The notes beneath the pieces are model-generated. The model saw only the letters and a list, made by a program, of their open reading frames with translations. It was not told the DNA's origin and did no database searches. From assembly GCA_029907345.1 (NCBI GenBank), contig JARYMB010000005.1, forward strand, positions 69,485-118,971: a stretch of DNA of 49,487 nucleotides. The letters run 5' to 3'. Made by a program: the position numbers and the translations under genes. The first letter of the stretch is position 1. Each line of letters opens with the position of its first letter. Below are positions 45,006 through 49,487 of this stretch, piece by piece. The DNA comes from Methanolinea sp. Lineage in GTDB: Archaea; Halobacteriota; Methanomicrobia; Methanomicrobiales; Methanospirillaceae.

Positions 45006-45350
45006 ATGATCTATGAAAGGCTTCCAAGAGATTTAAAAAGGCAGGAGATCATGTATCCGGATGGGAAACGTTCATCGAACAGGATCCATTTCGTCCATTC
45101 CCTGATGATTTCTCCTCCACCAATACTGTCCGAGGGGGGGGCAGGCCAAACGTCGACTCCATTGCGATGGTAAAGTTGCGAGTGCTTTTCAGGTACTTGA
45201 CAATCTCTCCTCTCCTGAACTGGAACGCCAGGTGGCAGATTGTATCTCTTTTTCGATAGTTCATTGGATTCACTAACGGAGTACCCGGTTTCCCGGCGGT
45301 CTGGTTCTTTCGGGAACGTCTCAGACAACCAGGGAAACATCTTCTCCATC
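45006..45350 (+). pseudogene. Degraded IS5-type transposase, N-terminal fragment
   Basis: No intact frame, but three frames together read an IS5/DUF772-like transposase N-terminus: MIYERLPRDLKRQEI (from 45006), then GWETFIEQDPFRPFPDDF and GGRPNVDSIAMVKL in a second frame, then LSSPELERQVADCISF in a third. The second frame then returns with an in-frame stop and FIGFTNGVPGFPAVWFFRERL. At least three frameshifts and one stop mark it as dead. The fragment ends at about 45350, where repeat copy 3 begins. The catalytic DDE part is missing. Confidence 0.72.
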
Positions 45351-45437
45351 GTTTTGGGCGGGTAAGTTGCATGAGGGCATGACAGCCTTTCTCATTTTCC
45401 AATTGATTTATGCGAAGAGATGAGCAAAGAGCCAAAA
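45341..45437. repeat. Structured dispersed repeat, copy 3 (internally deleted)
   Basis: CGGGTAAGTTGCATGAG and the following ATTGATTTAT match the left arm of the copies at 5097 and 5368. The sequence then jumps straight to the right end (AGCAAAGAGCCAAA). About 130 bp, including both hairpins, are missing. It abuts the dead transposase on one side and ends 20 bases before the stop of the gene at 45457. Confidence 0.7.
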
Positions 45438-45456
45438 AAAGAGGGATTGCCTGCCC

Positions 45457-46689
45457 TCACGCCTCCGTGGGGAGCCCTGAAAGGATGCGGGCGAGGAGAA
45501 AGAGCAGTATCCCGTTACAGAAAAGGATCGCTGCTGTCACCATGCCGGGGATGAGACCGGGCAGGAGCATGGACGTGCCAAAGAGGATCCCGACGACGTT
45601 GAGCACGGTCTGGGTGAGGAGGAGGTTTCTCAACGGGGGAGGCACGGGGGCCTTTGGCTTTCCCCCCTGCTGCAGGAGGGGGAAGACCCGGAGGGAGAGC
45701 GGAACGACCCCTCCGGCAAGGTTCAGGACGCCGAGCATGACCCGCAGCATGTCGGTCAGGATTCCCGGTACGATGCACGAGAAGACACCCAGTGCAACGA
45801 AGGCGAGGCCGGCCGCGACGAGCGCCCACGAGCGCCGGAACCGGCCGACGGGGGTCTCGCCCATCGCGAGGACCTGGATCGCCATGATGACCAGCAGGAG
45901 ACCCAGCTGGCCGTCCGGGGAGAAGGGGAGTGTCCCCGTGCTGACCGGGACGAGCAGGACCGCAAGGAACGCGAGGAGCACGCCGAGAAAAAGAAGGAGG
46001 GCTGTCGTCAGGGTCAGGGGTGCCTCCCGGAGGAGGGGGAAGCGCTGGCCGGGGGACGGCGTGCCTGCCGGCGGGAACGCACTCTCCGGGTACATCTTCC
46101 TGACGACCTGGATGCACCACGCAAGGTAAAGGAGGCTTGCCCCCGCGACGAGGAGGAGGACTGCCGTCAGCGCATCGATCGCAAGGACAGGCAGGAGCGT
46201 CACGAGACCGAGGAGAACCATCAGGAGGTACACGAGGCCACAGGCAAGGGCGAGGTGCCGCAGGATACCCGGGCTCTTCAGCCACGCTGCAGCCCTGTCT
46301 TCCCGGAACGCCAGCTGGAAGAGGAGGGCCGCCCCGCCGGCGAGGAGCAGGACGCCGGCAAGGATCCTGACAGGAGCCGAGAGGACGGCCGGGATGAAAC
46401 AGGCACCCATGCCGATGACCGAGGCCGCGATCCCGGCGATGACAACGAGCCATGACCGGCGAACGTCGCCGAAAGGCGTCTTTCCGAGGGTGATGACCTG
46501 CAGCGAGACGATGACGAGAAAGAGACCGTAGGTGCTGTCCGGTGCATACGGGAGATCGCCGGTATGGATCGGAAAGAGGAGAATGCCAAAGACGAGCATG
46601 AAGACCGAGAGGACGAGCAGGATGCCTGCCTCGAGCGTGATGTCGAGTTCCCGTCTCTGCGGGGCATCGGTTCGGGGAATATTTTTCAC
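45457..46689 (-). CDS. Internally duplicated multi-helix membrane protein (DUF308-like)
   Basis: This 410-residue protein has about 12 helices in two similar halves. Compare LFPIHTGDLPYAPDSTYGLF (half 1) with LVPVSTGTLPFSPDGQLGLL (half 2), each followed by LVIxxxQVxxxGxTPxGxxRRSW and a glycine-rich helix pair ending LAGG. The pattern resembles HdeD/DUF308 membrane proteins but is longer. The start is GTG 46689, set by GGAGG six bases upstream. Function unknown. Confidence 0.8.
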   Translation of the reverse strand: MKNIPRTDAPQRRELDITLEAGILLVLSVFMLVFGILLFPIHTGDLPYAPDSTYGLFLVIVSLQVITLGKTPFGDVRRSWLVVIAGIAASVIGMGACFIPAVLSAPVRILAGVLLLAGGAALLFQLAFREDRAAAWLKSPGILRHLALACGLVYLLMVLLGLVTLLPVLAIDALTAVLLLVAGASLLYLAWCIQVVRKMYPESAFPPAGTPSPGQRFPLLREAPLTLTTALLLFLGVLLAFLAVLLVPVSTGTLPFSPDGQLGLLLVIMAIQVLAMGETPVGRFRRSWALVAAGLAFVALGVFSCIVPGILTDMLRVMLGVLNLAGGVVPLSLRVFPLLQQGGKPKAPVPPPLRNLLLTQTVLNVVGILFGTSMLLPGLIPGMVTAAILFCNGILLFLLARILSGLPTEA

Positions 46690-46712
46690 GGGGTTCCTCC
46701 GGAGCGTGTTAC

Positions 46713-46736
46713 GTGGGATGTTGCATGGAATCCCAC
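46713..46736. promoter_or_regulatory. Inverted repeat between divergent genes
   Basis: GTGGGAT (46713-46719) and ATCCCAC (46730-46736) form a perfect 7-bp inverted repeat with a 10-bp spacer. It lies just upstream of the leftward membrane protein gene and about 77 bp before the SOUL gene. An operator for either gene is possible. Confidence 0.35.
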
Positions 46737-46812
46737 ATAGTATTTTTCCAGCCGTTTCCCCTTCCCATCACTCTTTTAGCCCATAGGTTCCATGCCATGA
46801 ACGGGATAGTCC

Positions 46813-47340
46813 ATGACCGCAACCATTCCCTGCGAAGTAACCGGGCGCCTGGGCCAAATCGAGTTCCGCAGGTATCCACCCCTCCTCCTCGCCACCGTTT
46901 CCGGGACCGATGAAAACGAAGCGTTCACGATCCTCTTCCGCTACATCTCCGGAAACAACCAATCCCGGAGGAAGGTGCCCATGACCGCCCCTGTCATCAC
47001 ACCCGAAAAGATTCCCATGACGGCGCCCGTCCTCTCCGATGCACAGGCGATGTCGTTTTTCATGCCTGCCCATTACAGGAGGGGGGACGTGCCGGAGCCC
47101 CTTGACAGCCGGGTCAGCATCCGGGAGGTCCCCCCGCGGGAACTGGCGGTCATCCGGTTCCGGGGGAGGGCGCAGGACCGCGATGTCTCTTCCGTTCGCG
47201 AACGGCTCCTCGCAGCCCTCCGGGAGGCCGGAATTCCCACCGTGGGAACACCGTTCCTGATGCGGTACAATTCGCCCTTCACCCCGGGATTCCTGCGGAG
47301 AAACGAGGTCGGGGTCGAGGTACGGAGGGAGGGGCTATAA
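46813..47340 (+). CDS. SOUL-family heme-binding protein
   Basis: The 175-residue cytosolic protein matches the SOUL/HBP family: YEVTGxxGxIEFRRYP-like start, then NNQSRRKVPMTAPVITPEKI with the repeated MTAPV motif, FFMPAHYRRGDVPEP and a final MRYNSPFTPGFLRRNEV. SOUL proteins bind heme or act in heme trafficking; the role in methanogens is unknown. The start is ATG 46813. It is transcribed alone, divergent from the membrane protein gene. Confidence 0.92.
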   Translation: MTATIPCEVTGRLGQIEFRRYPPLLLATVSGTDENEAFTILFRYISGNNQSRRKVPMTAPVITPEKIPMTAPVLSDAQAMSFFMPAHYRRGDVPEPLDSRVSIREVPPRELAVIRFRGRAQDRDVSSVRERLLAALREAGIPTVGTPFLMRYNSPFTPGFLRRNEVGVEVRREGL

Positions 47341-47342
47341 TC

Positions 47343-47414
47343 ATGATGAAAGAAGTTCCTGCCGGGATCTGTGTCAATTGTGAAGAAGATTACGTGGATA
47401 GTGGAGTTGCCTGA
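47343..47414 (+). pseudogene. YgiT-type zinc-finger antitoxin remnant
   Basis: Twenty-three codons (KEVPAGICVNCEEDYVDSGVA, then TGA) match the second zinc knuckle and strand of YgiT/MqsA-type antitoxins, which have VPAxxCxxCGExY. The N-terminal CxxC half and the HTH are absent, as is any toxin gene. The fragment begins three bases after the SOUL stop, at the left edge of the lower-GC patch. Confidence 0.5.
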
Positions 47415-47564
47415 GCACGATTGTCTGGATGGATTCATCGTCAAATCCAGCGATTGTGGGCATACTTTGGGTTTTGGACTCTTATTACAAAGATCTTTTT
47501 TGGTCCAGGTAATTTAATGGCAAGATCCTGTTATTGCGAATTGTCAGATTGATGTCCGATACCT

Positions 47565-47579
47565 TCAAATGAAATTTGA
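47565..47579. promoter_or_regulatory. Palindrome before the HNH-HIT operon
   Basis: TCAAAT-GAA-ATTTGA: a perfect 6-3-6 palindrome ending 22 bases before ATG 47602, where the TATA box of a near-leaderless archaeal gene would lie. Good position for a repressor site; the cognate regulator is not in view. Confidence 0.45.
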
Positions 47580-47601
47580 GCTTCATTTTTTCTGACAGGC
47601 A

Positions 47602-48768
47602 ATGGATCCCCGGTTGCTCGAAGAATACCGGACTCTCAACACCATTATCGAACGTGACAAAGCCGTAACCTCCTTCAAATACGCATTGCTCAGAGGAACC
47701 ATCGAGATTTGCCAGCAGCATGCGCATCTTGCCGAACCCGGGAATGGGCGGATATGGTATCCCCTGGGGTTGCTCATCGAGAAATGGATCCTGTATTACT
47801 ACCCGCTCTTTGAACATGCACAGTTCATTCCGCAGCTCAATGGAGAGCGGCCACGGAACCAGTCAGCAAAAAAGGTCCTTTTCAGGAAAGAACTGACCGA
47901 AATTGCGGAATGGTACCGTGACAAGGGGGGCTTTTCGGCTTTTTACATGGAATACAGGAGGGGTATGATTCCCGTGGATCTCGAAGATACGTTCCGCAAA
48001 TTAATCCAAAAAGTGCGGGTAGCAATCATCGACGGCCCCATTCAGCATCTTGGATATTCACAGCATGGGGTTCTCAATTCCGTATTCGACTGGGACCACA
48101 GCCGCCTCTCCATTCCCAGGGGGCCGGTTACACCTGACCGGCTCGTCATGCATGCAGGAAAATTTTCTATTCCTGCGGATCTTGCTTCACTTTTCCAATA
48201 CTTCGGGTCTTTTATCACCGGGGAAGGAACACTGGTCAGTAAATGGGCGGACTTCACGGTGACGGCTGCACGTGCACAGGGACATTCCCTTTCCCGCGAA
48301 CAGGTTCTCGATCTCCTCACCCGTACACCCGACACGGGAAGGCAGGTCCAGGAAGCTTCCCGGTTCTACCACCAGCTCCTCGCGGACGTGGGCCAAATCG
48401 CGTGTGTCTGGTCGGACCAGGCGATTACTTCTCACCGGAACCTCCACATCGACCATGTGCTCCCCTTTTCGCTCTGGAAAAATAACGACTTCTGGAACCT
48501 GATGCCGACACATGAAAAAGTGAATATGAATAAAAAGGATATGATCCCATCCCCCTCACTCCTCGAGAGGCGGGAGGATATCATCCGCCATTATTGGCAA
48601 TTGTACTATGAATCCTACAAAGAGACCTTTTCAAGAGAGATAGTATCGACACTGACAGGGATCCCTGCAAAGAATGAGGAAGACTTGATGGACACAGCGT
48701 TTCGCAACCTGGTGGAAAAATGCTCCTATCTCATTGACGTGCGAGGCTACCCTGCATGGAACCCGTGA
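47602..48768 (+). CDS. HNH endonuclease-domain protein
   Basis: This 388-residue protein has a helical N-terminal region of about 250 residues (no family recognised) and a C-terminal HNH nuclease core: IACVWSDQAI, LHIDHVLPFSLWKNNDFWNL (H282-x-D284-H285, N299) and HEKVNMNKKD (N308/N310). There is no CxxC zinc pair. The core resembles the HNH_4/Cas9-like type. No signal or membrane part. GC content is visibly below the neighbours, suggesting acquisition. The stop overlaps the start of the HIT gene by 13 bases. It may be a defence nuclease; this is inference. Confidence 0.82.
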   Translation: MDPRLLEEYRTLNTIIERDKAVTSFKYALLRGTIEICQQHAHLAEPGNGRIWYPLGLLIEKWILYYYPLFEHAQFIPQLNGERPRNQSAKKVLFRKELTEIAEWYRDKGGFSAFYMEYRRGMIPVDLEDTFRKLIQKVRVAIIDGPIQHLGYSQHGVLNSVFDWDHSRLSIPRGPVTPDRLVMHAGKFSIPADLASLFQYFGSFITGEGTLVSKWADFTVTAARAQGHSLSREQVLDLLTRTPDTGRQVQEASRFYHQLLADVGQIACVWSDQAITSHRNLHIDHVLPFSLWKNNDFWNLMPTHEKVNMNKKDMIPSPSLLERREDIIRHYWQLYYESYKETFSREIVSTLTGIPAKNEEDLMDTAFRNLVEKCSYLIDVRGYPAWNP

Positions 48769-49145
48769 AGTGCATCTTCTGCAATCCCGACCCATCGATC
48801 ATTATCGCACGCAATGCGCATGCCTATGCCCGGTTCGACAAGTATCCCGTCAATCCGGGACACATCCTCATCATTCCCCACCGGCATATCAGCACCCCTT
48901 TCGAGTTGACGAATGAGGAACGGGTCGGCATTTGGGATCTGCTCACCGAAATGAGAGAGATGGTCATGAACCGGTACCACCCCGACGGTTTCAACATCGG
49001 GGTCAACCTGGGCGAGGCAGCGGGCCAGACAATCGGGCATCTCCACGTCCATCTCATTCCCCGCTACCGGGGAGATACGAAGAATCCACGCGGGGGAGTG
49101 AGGGGAGTCATTCCCGAAAAACAGGACTATTCCGTTGAGGAGTGA
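48756..49145 (+). CDS. HIT-family nucleotide hydrolase
   Basis: This 129-residue protein has the histidine triad GHLHVHLIPRY (H95, H97, H99) and KCIFC at the N-terminus (C6, C9). The strands PVNPGHILIIPHRHI and GFNIGVNLGEAAGQTIGH complete the fold. HIT enzymes hydrolyse nucleoside phosphoramidates or dinucleoside polyphosphates through an AMP-His intermediate. The start overlaps the HNH gene by 13 bases, so both products are made together. Confidence 0.92.
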   Translation: MEPVKCIFCNPDPSIIIARNAHAYARFDKYPVNPGHILIIPHRHISTPFELTNEERVGIWDLLTEMREMVMNRYHPDGFNIGVNLGEAAGQTIGHLHVHLIPRYRGDTKNPRGGVRGVIPEKQDYSVEE

Positions 49146-49426
49146 TTCTGCCGTCCCCTGATGCAGGTGTCAATTCTGCACCATCTGCCCTGTTTTAGAC
49201 GCATTAACCTGTCGTACCTTTCTCTTTGCGGCACATGGTGCAGTGGTCCGATGCCAGCCGGTACCTGTTATGGCGTGGCTGCACCGATAGTTCCCGGCCA
49301 TGCACCAGCAAGAATACCCGCCCGTTCTCCGGTTTCGAAGGACACACCAAAAGAGCGATGACGCATCATCCCAGGAAACCCCCGCCCCTTCCGCACCACC
49401 CGAAAAATAGGTGATGTGAGAGTATT

Positions 49427-49487
49427 TCACGCCGGGGCGAAGTGAATCGCCTGGTCGTAGAGGATCTCGGCGGCGGCCGGGCCGATC
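49427..49487 (-). CDS. 3' end of an unidentified gene
   Basis: The minus strand reads GPAAAEILYDQAIHFAPA followed by TGA at 49429-49427, in a frame open to the window edge. The codon use (GCC, CTC, GCG) matches the host genes, so it is probably the true C-terminus of a protein encoded beyond the right edge. Too short to identify. Confidence 0.5.
   Translation of the reverse strand, partial: IGPAAAEILYDQAIHFAPA

Noticed and set aside
47073-47444. 123-codon open frame antisense to the SOUL gene
   Set aside because: The plus-strand product is a clear SOUL protein; the antisense frame has no support.
47380-47517. 45-residue open frame starting at GTG 47380
   Set aside because: No recognisable family, overlaps the YgiT remnant in another frame, no ribosome-binding site.
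49225-49320. Possible tRNA or structured RNA (GGTGCAGTGG and later CCATGCACC)
   Set aside because: No consistent D-, anticodon- or T-arm; the only complementarity is short and imperfect.
49170-49430. 86-codon open frame on the minus strand
   Set aside because: Arginine-, cysteine- and tryptophan-rich, with no family pattern; likely chance.

Overview
The window looks like the chromosome of a GC-rich methanogenic archaeon, most likely of the order Methanomicrobiales (inference; no rRNA or methanogenesis gene is present). The evidence is a 70-residue archaeal histone, AT-rich TATA boxes (several close enough to the start codon to imply leaderless mRNAs), Shine-Dalgarno sequences such as GAGGTGATC, PAS-rich histidine kinases of a type common in Methanomicrobiales, PKD and DUF11 surface proteins, and lipoprotein Cache sensors.

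Layout. 1-9 kb is sensory: a HAMP-PAS-PAS histidine kinase cut by the left edge, a winged-helix regulator, an MFS exporter, a double-Cache lipoprotein, two tandem copies of a structured 268-bp repeat, and a REC-5xPAS histidine kinase. 9-19 kb holds the histone, a translationally coupled secreted pair (a GH81-like beta-1,3-glucanase with DUF11 domains, then a PKD-repeat protein), a substrate-binding/Cache lipoprotein, a gene relic and a Dph6-like ATP pyrophosphatase. 19-24.3 kb holds a membrane sensor that resembles a histidine kinase but lacks the phosphoacceptor His and the N-box Asn, a small PH-like membrane protein, a methyltransferase and an ABC-class predicted ATPase.

24.5-31.1 kb is the most coherent functional block. 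A seven-gene leftward arsenic operon (ArsP permease, ArsR, DUF2703, ArsC, DGC zinc-binding protein, ArsF-like CxxC lipoprotein, ArsG CcdA-like permease) lies back to back with a four-gene rightward sulfur-relay operon (two YeeE/YedE half-transporters, a triple DsrE fusion, a TusA-like protein). They share a 133-bp intergenic region with an ArsR-type palindrome over the arsP TATA box. This suggests joint control of arsenic detoxification and thiosulfate or persulfide handling, and it is my leading candidate for a poorly described system.

31-39 kb has a frameshifted AlkD-like gene, a MarR / COG1361 / ABC exporter operon with palindromes at the MarR promoter, and a Lon-related protease. 39-47.3 kb has an M1 aminopeptidase, two convergent overlapping APC transporters, a dead IS5-type transposase fragment beside a third, internally deleted copy of the 268-bp repeat, an internally duplicated membrane protein and a SOUL heme-binding protein. 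47.3-49.1 kb is a lower-GC accessory patch: a YgiT-type antitoxin remnant, then an HNH nuclease gene overlapping a HIT-family gene, with a palindrome at the promoter. The right edge cuts an unidentified leftward gene.
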